Positions 1-5,661 of a stretch of 6,588 nucleotides of DNA are shown in pieces. The stretch is taken from contig CAYPOY010000297.1 in the NCBI GenBank assembly GCA_964412395.1, forward strand, positions 1 through 6,588. Direction: 5' to 3'. A program made the translations under genes and the position numbers. How positions within the stretch are numbered: position 1 is the stretch's first letter; each line of letters begins with the position of its first letter. A model generated the notes under the pieces. The model saw nothing but the letters and a program-made list of their open reading frames with translations. It ran no database searches and had not been told where the DNA came from. This DNA is from CAYPOY01 sp964412395. GTDB lineage: Bacteria; Chloroflexota; Anaerolineae; B4-G1.

Positions 1-194
1 CCCACTTTCAGCCCTTTTTGCCCCCCCACGTAGGGTTTCTGCTTCGAAAACCCACGCTGCCTGGCCCGTGTTGCTCGCAGTCCCTGTCCCCGGGGCGTCT
101 TGTGTCGATCAACGTCTTACCTGGGCCGTCCTCGAGACGGGGGTTGTGAGCATGATTTGTGGGCTGGTGTCTGGTCACGTTCACGTCTCATCCC
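1..194. other. Non-coding left edge, no gene supported
   Basis: I see no convincing reading frame, ribosome binding site or RNA gene here on either strand. The only structure is a weak dyad, GGGTTT at 33-38 and AAACCC at 48-53 around a 9-base loop that contains a TTCGAA palindrome. It has no T-tract and is too short to call a terminator. The segment is probably the upstream intergenic space of the nuclease-like gene, or the flank of a gene outside the window. Confidence 0.5.
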
Positions 195-223
195 TTGATT
201 TTGTTCCCGGAATGGAGTATAAT
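195..223 (+). promoter_or_regulatory. Sigma70-type promoter of the nuclease-like gene
   Basis: A TTGATT -35 box (195-200) is followed by a 17-base spacer and a perfect TATAAT -10 box (218-223). The transcript should start near 230, giving a leader of about 30 nt before the ATG at 259. The spacing is optimal and the downstream gene begins at the expected distance. The -35 box matches the consensus in four of six positions. Confidence 0.75.
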
Positions 224-258
224 CAATAATAGTAGAGCCTTTGAAGTGGAGGTATGCA

Positions 259-1044
259 ATGCCAGTCACCACCGGAACAGTTATCACCAGGGAAGAGTTT
301 CCCTCCCTCGTTCAAGGGGAGGTACTGCGTTTGATTGATACTCCCCTCATCAAACACCAGTTGACGGGCGTAATGGTCGAGTCCTTCGCCCAAAGGACCG
401 ACCTGCAAGCCGTCCTGGAAAGAATAGATGCCCAGGGGGAGCGAATAGAGGCCCAGGGGGAACGGATAGAGGAGCAGGGGAGGCGGATAGAAGCCTTGCG
501 CGAGGACTTTAACCGGCAGTTCGCCGACCACTCGCGACGGTTAGATGAGCACTCACGGCAAATCGCTGCCTTGCGAGAAGATTTCAACCGTGGCTTCGCT
601 TTGCTTTCTGAGAGAGTCGCCTTGCTTTCCAGGGATGTCAAGAAGGTAGATTCACACCTGGGGGCTATAGGCGCTCGCTGGGGGCTGGAGTCTGAAAGCG
701 TCTTCCGCGAGGGGCTGGCCGGCATCCTGGCCCAGGAAACAGGTCTGAAAGTGATACGCTACCACAAAATGGATAGCGAAGGGTTCGTCTTTGGCCGGCC
801 CGACCAGGTGGAGATTGATGTGGTCATTCAGGATGAGGAGCGTACCCTGATCGAGATCAAGTCCTCCACCAGCCGGCAGGAGGTGCACGTCTTTGCCCGC
901 AAAGTGGCGTTTTACGAGAAAGAGGAGGGCGTGAAAGTCAAGCGAATGATTATCATCTCACCTATGCTCGGTCCGAGAGCCAAAGAGTTGGCCGATGAAC
1001 TGGGAATAGAGACGTTCACTTCGGCTTATGACGTGAGCGCGTAA
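259..1044 (+). CDS. Coiled-coil PD-(D/E)XK nuclease-like protein (DUF3782-type)
   Basis: This is a 261-residue protein. I chose the ATG at 259 because a GGAGG Shine-Dalgarno (248-252) sits six bases before it; a TTG at 241 would place that site inside the gene. Residues 1-45 form a short helical head. Residues about 48-130 are a long coiled coil with heptad repeats of the RIEAQGE type (55-82) and the motif ALREDFNR twice (79-86 and 104-111). Residues about 140-261 look like a PD-(D/E)XK nuclease core: a helix with E146/E151, then EIDVVI with D187, then LIEIKSS with E199 and K201, then a helix with A213-K215 and a hydrophobic strand (229-234). The D...ExK arrangement is the metal-binding signature of the superfamily. 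I recall this layout as DUF3782-like proteins, often multicopy in thermophiles and of unproven function. No methyltransferase or toxin-antitoxin partner lies beside it, and it has its own promoter and terminator. The domain call is fairly sure; substrate and role are unknown. Confidence 0.9.
   Translation: MPVTTGTVITREEFPSLVQGEVLRLIDTPLIKHQLTGVMVESFAQRTDLQAVLERIDAQGERIEAQGERIEEQGRRIEALREDFNRQFADHSRRLDEHSRQIAALREDFNRGFALLSERVALLSRDVKKVDSHLGAIGARWGLESESVFREGLAGILAQETGLKVIRYHKMDSEGFVFGRPDQVEIDVVIQDEERTLIEIKSSTSRQEVHVFARKVAFYEKEEGVKVKRMIIISPMLGPRAKELADELGIETFTSAYDVSA
421..504 (+). repeat. 21-bp tandem repeats encoding coiled-coil heptads
   Basis: Four consecutive 21-base units start at 421, 442, 463 and 484. 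The first three are closely similar at DNA level and the fourth is degraded in its second half. Each encodes one seven-residue heptad of the type R-I-E-A-Q-G-E. Because 21 bases is exactly one heptad, gain or loss of a unit keeps both reading frame and coiled-coil phase. Confidence 0.85.
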
Positions 1045-1093
1045 AGTCCGGTAACGACATATCCACCCACAAGCTGGGTAGGTTAGACAATGC

Positions 1094-1131
1094 GACACGG
1101 ACATCCCTGTATTGGGATGTCCGTGTCTTTT
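1094..1131 (+). terminator. Intrinsic terminator between convergent genes
   Basis: A perfect 14-bp stem (GACACGGACATCCC at 1094-1107 with its complement at 1114-1127) closes a six-base loop and is followed by TTTT (1128-1131). It lies 50 bases after the stop of the nuclease-like gene. On the minus strand the hairpin is not followed by a T-tract, so it should work mainly for the plus-strand gene, though the stem may also slow transcripts of the convergent secreted-protein gene that ends at 1172. Confidence 0.85.
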
Positions 1132-1171
1132 GTGGGTGCCATTTCTGGTCCCTTGAACAGATTCCCCCGGT

Positions 1172-4100
1172 TTACGGATAATCTCTTAGCACCACGGGCA
1201 GGTAGATGGTGGACATCTCCTCCGGGGCTTCGCCCGAGAACTGGAGTTCGATGCCGCCCTTCAGTTCACCGTCAACGTAGCCTTCCACGTCAATCGTCGG
1301 CACGCCGCCAGCTTCCTCTTGCAAGATGTACATCTCCTGCAAGGTGTGCATTGCCTGCAACGTGAACGGGCACGGAATCCGCACCATGACTGTGATCATC
1401 CCTTCGCTGAACGGACCCAGTTCCAGGGTGTCACTGGGCACGACGGTCACCTCCCAGCCGTCCGGCACGTCGAAGGTGATGAGGCCGATGTCCACCGTGA
1501 CGGTGAAGGGTGAGTCGTTGTACACGGTAAAGGTGTAGATACTGGTCTCGCCGCACGGCGGTCGTTCTGTCACGTCCACGTTGCGCTGGCTTCTCTGTGG
1601 CTCGTACAGGCCCTCAGGATCGCTTAGCTGGACGAGGATGCACTGGTGCCCAGAGTAGGTCGGCGTCCACGTCACCCACGCGGTGGTCGTCATCGCTGGC
1701 CCCAGCGTCACCGAGCGGGTGTAGGGCACCATGCCGGTGGTAGTGAAGGGGATGCCCATGCCGAACCCGGCCCAGCCGAACTCTAGCTCCACGGTGACCG
1801 TGTCCGCGCCGGTGTTCTGTACCACCGTGCTGACCCGGCTCTCCGTGCCCAGTTGTGGTGGGTAGGGGTCAACGCTGATCTCCGACTCGGCGTACCCTTT
1901 CTCGTGCGGCTTGTGGATGGGGATGGGCGGCCGGTCTAGCTTGCGGAAGCCGCCGATCAGTTCGCCCTCCACATAGCCTTCCACGTCCACGATGGGATCA
2001 CCGGTACCCAGGCGGGCGTTGAGTGACGGTGTGACTGTCAGTGTGACGCTGACTGGCTGGTCGGCCGTCAGGTTGGGCAGCGTCGTCTCCGACAGGCTGA
2101 TGTCCCAGCCATCCCGGTGGTTGATCAATCCCAGCGTCACCGTCACCGGGCCGGTGCGCGGCCAACTACCCACAGGGAAGACCAGCGAGTGGGGGTCTCC
2201 GCGCTTCAGCGGTTCGCCTACGTCTATGTTGCGCTGGCTCCAGATCGGCTCGTGGCCTTCCATCTCCAGCGTCACCCGCACGCAGAACTTGCCGCGCCAG
2301 TGCGGTGGTTCCCAGATGACGTGTCCGCGGGCAGCGCCAAATTTCGGCACAAAGATGTGGATGGGGTTGGGTGCGATGTGGGTTTTGCTGAAGGGCAGAC
2401 CGATGCCAAAGGGAGCAATGCTGAAGGTGGCCGTCACGATGCGGTCCTCGTCGGTGGGGTTGAACACTTCGACGCTGAGCTCGGTCGGGTGGCCGGGTAC
2501 AACGGGGTAGGGGTCTACACCGATCTCCGACTCGGCATAGATGGGGTCTTTGGGCCGGTGGACGGGCACCGGCGGGCGGAAGATCTTGCGGAAGCCGCCG
2601 ATGAGTTCACCCTCCACGAAGGCCTCCACGTCTACGATGGGATCTCCGTCGTGGGGCAGGTCGTCTGGAGGCGTGACGGTCAGGGTGACTTCCCGTATTT
2701 CCCCTGCTTCCATGTTGGGCAGAATGTCTTGCGACAGTTCCAGTCCCCAATCGGGCAGGTGGGGGATCAACCCCAGGGTGATGGTCACGGGATGCTCGGA
2801 GGGATTGCCCACGGGGAAGAGCCGGGAATGAGGCACGCGCGGCTCCAGTGGTTCGCCTACATCTATGTTGCGTTGGCTGTAGAAGATCTCCTCGTGGCCG
2901 GGTATCATTATCTCGACCTGGATGCACCACAACCCCCCCTGCGGCGGCAGCCAGATGGTGCCCGGCCGGACCGTGCCGTGGGGTGGTACGCCTATGACGA
3001 TGGGTTCGTTGACAGGCTCGAAGGGCAGACCGATGCCAAAGGGCGCGACGCTAAAGGTGACGGTGACGGTCTGAGGTTCGTCGGTGGGGTTGCGTATCTC
3101 CACGCCCAACTCTGTCGGCTCACGAGCGCGCGGCGGATACGGATGGACAAAGATCTCCGATTCGGCGTAGATGGGATCCTTGGGCCGGTGGATGGGTACC
3201 GGCGGGCGGAAGACTTTGCGGAAGCCACCGATGAGTTGGCCCTCCACGAAGGCCTCCACGTCTACGATGGGATCTCCGTCGTGGGGCAGGTCGTCTGGAG
3301 GCGTGACGGTCAGGGTGACTTCCCGTATTTCCCCTGCTTCCATGTTGGGCAGAATGTCTTGCGACAGTTCCAGTCCCCAATCGGGCAGGTGGGGGATCAA
3401 CCCCAGGGTGATGGTCACGGGATGCTCGAAGGGATTGCCCACAGGGAAGGGCCGGGAATGTGGCTCGCCCGGTATCAGTGGTTCATCCACGTCTATGTTG
3501 CGCTGGCTCCGCTGGGGAGGATAGCCCTCCATCTCCAGTTCGACCTGGATGCACATGTGCCCGCTGACGGGCGGGATCCAGTGGATGCATTCTTTGACGA
3601 TGCTGAAGGGCGGGAGATGAACGTTCCGCGGGCCGTTGATGGGTGTGAAGGGTATACCGATGCCAAAGTCGGCCCAGGAGAAGAAGACCGTCACATCCTG
3701 GGGGAAGGGCGTCGGGTTGCGCAGTTCGACGCAGACCTCGGTCGGTTCGCCAGCCAGGGGCGGGTAGGGGTCAACGGTGATCTCACGCTCGGCGTAGAAT
3801 GGGTCAGGGAAGGGATGGAGCGGGATCGGCGGGCGGAAGACCTTGCGGAAACCGCCGATGACATGAGGTTCACCCATTGTCTCGACCATGGCCCTCACGT
3901 CCACCACGGGCGTGCCGTCGTGGGGCAAACCCTCCCGTGACGGTTTGACGGTCATAGTCACCCAACGAATCTCTTCTGGCGCCATGCCCTGCAGTACCTC
4001 AGGAGAGAGGGCAACTTCCCAGCCGGGCAGGTGAACATCTTTTTCCAACCAGATGTCGGTCGTTATTGGGTCGGGATTGGTGAATTCGTTGAAGAAATTA

Positions 4101-5308
4101 CCCACCGGGAATTCTGTGACGTGTGGAATGCCCGGCTTCAGCGGCTCGGCCACGTCGAGGTTCCGCTGGCTGAATTGAGGCCAGTACTCAACAGCGCCCA
4201 GGATGTTCAGTTCCACCTGGATGCAAAAGTGGCCAGGCTCGGGCGGCACCCACCCGGTGCAGGCTTCTTCACTGCTGTGGGGTGGGATCTCGACCTCAAT
4301 GGGGCCGTTGATGGGCTCGAAGGGTAGGCCAATGCCAAAGGCGGCCCGACTGAACAGCACCTCTACGATCTGTGGTTCGTCACTCACGTTGGTCAATTCA
4401 ACGCAGATCTGAGTCGGCTCGCCCTCCCGAGGTGGGTAGGGCCAGACGCTGATCTCAGATTCGGCAAAGAAGGGGTCTTTGAATCGGTGCAGCGGTACGG
4501 GCGGCCAGTCGAGCTTCCGGAAGCCGCCGATGAGTTTGCCCCTCACGTAGCCCTCTACGTCAGCGATGACCTCCCGGCTGCCCAGAGGCTCTTGTGCCGG
4601 CGGCATCACCATCAGAGCGACCGTGCCTGCTTCATCCGCTGGCAGCGTGAGGGAGATGGGGTCAACCAGAACCTCCCAGCCAGGGTGCCTATTCTTGACG
4701 GTGAAGCTGATAGTAGTCGTCTCGGCAAAAGGGCCAACGGGGAAGGGAAACTCGTGTTCCTGGCCTGGCACCAGAGGCTCCCAGATATCAATGTTGCGCT
4801 GGCTGATCTGTGGCGGATATTGCTCGTATTTGATGGCCACTTGTATGCACCAGTGGCCGGGCTTGGGCGGCACCCAGATCACGCAGCCTTTGGCATCACC
4901 GCCGGACGGCACGGTTACATCGGTCTGGCCCACGGGGGTGAAGGGCACACCGATACCGAAGTTGGCCACGCTGAACTCGAGAGTCACGGTGTGGGGATTG
5001 GTGGGGTCCTGGTTGATTACCTCGGCGCAAAGCTCAGTGGGGCGCCCAGCGATGGGCGGTTCTGGGTGAACGGTGATTTCCTCCTGGGCGTACCAGGGCC
5101 AGTCGCCCGGGGGGAAGGTCACGGAGATATCTTGAGTGGATGCGAGACTGTGCTCGGAAGAGGCGGCGATTTGCTCTAAAGCGCGAGGGGACTCAGTTCC
5201 TTTGGCTGCCTGTGCCGAGGTGAGGGCGGCCATCAGCAATAGGGATGCCACGATAGCTGTCGCAACCACACCCATTGCCAAAACAATTCGTCTGGTTCTC
5301 ACTTTCAT
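1172..5308 (-). CDS. Secreted protein with six tandem two-domain beta-sandwich units
   Basis: A 1378-residue exported protein of unknown function. The ATG at 5308 follows AAGGAG (5318-5323) by nine bases. Residues 1-34 are a Sec signal peptide: basic start (K2, R4, R6, R7), hydrophobic core about 8-29, and an AQA cleavage site before A35. A short linker leads to six units starting near residues 73, 281, 505, 714, 924 and 1139, spaced 208-224 residues apart. Each unit has a first Ig-like domain (resembling CARDB) with motifs FG[IM]GxPF and SQRN[ILV]D[VI]. A second domain has a GW or DW turn followed by VTLTVxP, resembling the NEW3 / COG1470 type. Each of units 1-5 closes with a GGFRK linker rich in proline and histidine. 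No catalytic motif, LPXTG or C-terminal membrane helix is visible. The tail IYLPVVLR (1368-1375) resembles C-termini I recall from Chloroflexota secreted proteins. An extracellular structural, adhesive or carbohydrate-contacting role is likely but inferred. It is transcribed alone from a strong promoter about 190 bases upstream. Confidence 0.95.
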   Translation of the reverse strand: MKVRTRRIVLAMGVVATAIVASLLLMAALTSAQAAKGTESPRALEQIAASSEHSLASTQDISVTFPPGDWPWYAQEEITVHPEPPIAGRPTELCAEVINQDPTNPHTVTLEFSVANFGIGVPFTPVGQTDVTVPSGGDAKGCVIWVPPKPGHWCIQVAIKYEQYPPQISQRNIDIWEPLVPGQEHEFPFPVGPFAETTTISFTVKNRHPGWEVLVDPISLTLPADEAGTVALMVMPPAQEPLGSREVIADVEGYVRGKLIGGFRKLDWPPVPLHRFKDPFFAESEISVWPYPPREGEPTQICVELTNVSDEPQIVEVLFSRAAFGIGLPFEPINGPIEVEIPPHSSEEACTGWVPPEPGHFCIQVELNILGAVEYWPQFSQRNLDVAEPLKPGIPHVTEFPVGNFFNEFTNPDPITTDIWLEKDVHLPGWEVALSPEVLQGMAPEEIRWVTMTVKPSREGLPHDGTPVVDVRAMVETMGEPHVIGGFRKVFRPPIPLHPFPDPFYAEREITVDPYPPLAGEPTEVCVELRNPTPFPQDVTVFFSWADFGIGIPFTPINGPRNVHLPPFSIVKECIHWIPPVSGHMCIQVELEMEGYPPQRSQRNIDVDEPLIPGEPHSRPFPVGNPFEHPVTITLGLIPHLPDWGLELSQDILPNMEAGEIREVTLTVTPPDDLPHDGDPIVDVEAFVEGQLIGGFRKVFRPPVPIHRPKDPIYAESEIFVHPYPPRAREPTELGVEIRNPTDEPQTVTVTFSVAPFGIGLPFEPVNEPIVIGVPPHGTVRPGTIWLPPQGGLWCIQVEIMIPGHEEIFYSQRNIDVGEPLEPRVPHSRLFPVGNPSEHPVTITLGLIPHLPDWGLELSQDILPNMEAGEIREVTLTVTPPDDLPHDGDPIVDVEAFVEGELIGGFRKIFRPPVPVHRPKDPIYAESEIGVDPYPVVPGHPTELSVEVFNPTDEDRIVTATFSIAPFGIGLPFSKTHIAPNPIHIFVPKFGAARGHVIWEPPHWRGKFCVRVTLEMEGHEPIWSQRNIDVGEPLKRGDPHSLVFPVGSWPRTGPVTVTLGLINHRDGWDISLSETTLPNLTADQPVSVTLTVTPSLNARLGTGDPIVDVEGYVEGELIGGFRKLDRPPIPIHKPHEKGYAESEISVDPYPPQLGTESRVSTVVQNTGADTVTVELEFGWAGFGMGIPFTTTGMVPYTRSVTLGPAMTTTAWVTWTPTYSGHQCILVQLSDPEGLYEPQRSQRNVDVTERPPCGETSIYTFTVYNDSPFTVTVDIGLITFDVPDGWEVTVVPSDTLELGPFSEGMITVMVRIPCPFTLQAMHTLQEMYILQEEAGGVPTIDVEGYVDGELKGGIELQFSGEAPEEMSTIYLPVVLRDYP
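1310..1363 (-). repeat. 18-bp tandem repeats near the end of unit 6
   Basis: Three degenerate 18-base units encode TLQAMH, TLQEMY and ILQEEA (residues 1316-1333). The insert lies between the PCPF motif and the final beta strands of unit 6 and has no counterpart in units 1-5. It looks like a local slippage expansion that added an amphipathic helical segment to the last domain. Confidence 0.7.
2610..2798 (-). repeat. 189-bp identical direct repeat, copy in unit 4
   Basis: This block is identical base for base to 3240-3428, offset by exactly 630 bases (210 codons). It encodes residues about 838-900, most of the second domain of unit 4. Identity ends abruptly: the 90 bases at 2521-2610 differ from the matching 3151-3240 at 12 positions, and the first mismatch on the other side is at 2799. 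Confidence 0.95.
3240..3428 (-). repeat. 189-bp identical direct repeat, copy in unit 3
   Basis: This is the partner of 2610-2798, encoding residues about 628-690, most of the second domain of unit 3. All 63 codons are the same including third positions. The preceding first domains of units 3 and 4 are clearly diverged, so only the second-domain segment has been homogenised or recently copied. Confidence 0.95.
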
Positions 5309-5317
5309 GGCTTTGTT

Positions 5318-5323
5318 CTCCTT
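5318..5323 (-). promoter_or_regulatory. Ribosome binding site of the secreted-protein gene
   Basis: AAGGAG on the minus strand lies nine bases before the ATG at 5308 and supports that start. No other in-frame start between it and the signal peptide would keep the basic n-region. Confidence 0.8.
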
Positions 5324-5407
5324 AATCCTATCTGCAGCCCAGGTACTTACTCAAAGCAGGCTGGGGTTCTGTTGACTTTTCCGCGAGATACGTTGTATGA
5401 AAGGGAA

Positions 5408-5425
5408 TTAAGGGGTATTTGGCAT
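5408..5425 (-). other. Possible five-codon leader ORF (MPNTP)
   Basis: Within the long leader of the secreted-protein gene, AAGGAGGT (minus strand, 5431-5438) is followed after five bases by ATG CCA AAT ACC CCT TAA. The Shine-Dalgarno is stronger than that of the main gene. The ORF ends about 100 bases before the main ATG. It could be a regulatory leader peptide, a ribosome-loading site that protects the mRNA, or chance. There is no run of one amino acid as in classical attenuators. Confidence 0.4.
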
Positions 5426-5496
5426 TTGTGACCTCCTTTCCTGTCGAGTGGGGAAACCTAATCCTGGCCTGTGTTGGTGACAGTGTGGATAGCTAT

Positions 5497-5525
5497 ACTA
5501 TACAAGATTATCCTCTCCTTGTCAA
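5497..5525 (-). promoter_or_regulatory. Sigma70-type promoter of the secreted-protein gene
   Basis: On the minus strand a perfect TTGACA (5525-5520) is followed by a 17-base spacer and TATAGT (5502-5497, five of six matches to TATAAT). Transcription should begin near 5490, giving a leader of about 180 nt before the ATG at 5308. Consensus boxes and ideal spacing suggest strong expression, fitting a major surface protein. Confidence 0.8.
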
Positions 5526-5557
5526 TAGTTGATAGGTAAACGTTCACCCCCCTGCTC

Positions 5558-5579
5558 GCGCCGGTCTCCTGACCGGCGC
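5558..5579. promoter_or_regulatory. 9-bp hairpin or operator between divergent promoters
   Basis: GCGCCGGTC at 5558-5566 pairs perfectly with 5571-5579 around a four-base TCCT loop. It lies upstream of both divergent promoters, so it is outside both predicted transcripts. That favours a DNA-level role such as an operator or insulator, or a relic of a terminator, over an RNA role. No T-tract follows on either strand. Confidence 0.45.
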
Positions 5580-5580
5580 A

Positions 5581-5598
5581 GTCAACCCGACGGTTGAC
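5581..5598. promoter_or_regulatory. 18-bp dyad over the -35 box of the TrmO-family gene
   Basis: GTCAACC (5581-5587) and GGTTGAC (5592-5598) form a perfect 7-bp dyad with a 4-base spacer, and the right arm covers most of the TTGACA -35 box. A protein bound here would block the promoter, so this is a candidate repressor site. A weaker related sequence, GTCAA...TTGAT at 5521-5533, covers the -35 box of the opposite promoter. Confidence 0.4.
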
Positions 5599-5622
5599 AA
5601 ATTCCAGGAGTGTGATAATAAT
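5594..5622 (+). promoter_or_regulatory. Sigma70-type promoter of the TrmO-family gene
   Basis: A perfect TTGACA (5594-5599) is followed by a 17-base spacer and AATAAT (5617-5622, five of six matches). Transcription would begin near 5629, leaving a leader of about 33 nt before the ATG at 5662. An overlapping GATAAT at 5614-5619 has too short a spacer. Confidence 0.65.
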
Positions 5623-5661
5623 AGATGCGCTGCTTCCGATTTCTCCAGGTTTGCCTTGACG

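Larger units (their letters stand above)
1235..5092 (-). repeat. Six-unit intragenic repeat array (about 630 bp per unit)
   Basis: In protein order the units occupy 4469-5092, 3797-4468, 3170-3796, 2540-3169, 1895-2539 and 1235-1894, that is 208, 224, 209, 210, 215 and about 220 codons. Every unit opens with a [YF]A[EQ]xEIxVxPxP motif. The motif FG[IM]GxPF occurs at residues 117, 324, 548, 757, 967 and 1182. The motif SQRN occurs at 169, 380, 601, 811, 1024 and 1240. Units 3 and 4 are the closest pair and units 1 and 6 the most divergent. Unit 2 is longer because of an insertion near residues 404-424, and unit 6 has lost the GGFRK linker (GGIEL instead). Confidence 0.93.

Noticed and set aside
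33..53. GGGTTT/AAACCC dyad near the left edge as a terminator
   Set aside because: The arms are only six bases with a nine-base loop and no T-tract, and no gene is seen ending beside it.
421..504. Possible CRISPR-like direct repeats
   Set aside because: The 21-base units are contiguous with no spacers and encode heptads inside a real gene.
312..725. A 137-codon minus-strand open frame opposite the nuclease-like gene
   Set aside because: Its Ser/Arg-rich repetitive translation merely mirrors the 21-bp heptad repeats of the real gene.
2117..3940. A 607-codon open frame on the plus strand, opposite the repeat protein
   Set aside because: It lies wholly antisense to the clear secreted-protein gene, repeats with the same 630-base period, has no Shine-Dalgarno, and its translation is an odd Asp/Gly/His-rich string with no recognisable domain. 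The absence of stops follows from GC-rich repeated codons on the other strand.
4487..5179. A 230-codon plus-strand open frame opposite units 1 and 2
   Set aside because: It is antisense to the same real gene, has no ribosome binding site and resembles no family; a shadow of the coding strand.
5372..5401. Plus-strand promoter-like TTGACT with TATGAA 18 bases downstream
   Set aside because: The -10 match is poor, it lies inside the secreted-protein leader, and a much better promoter for the TrmO-family gene exists at 5594-5622.
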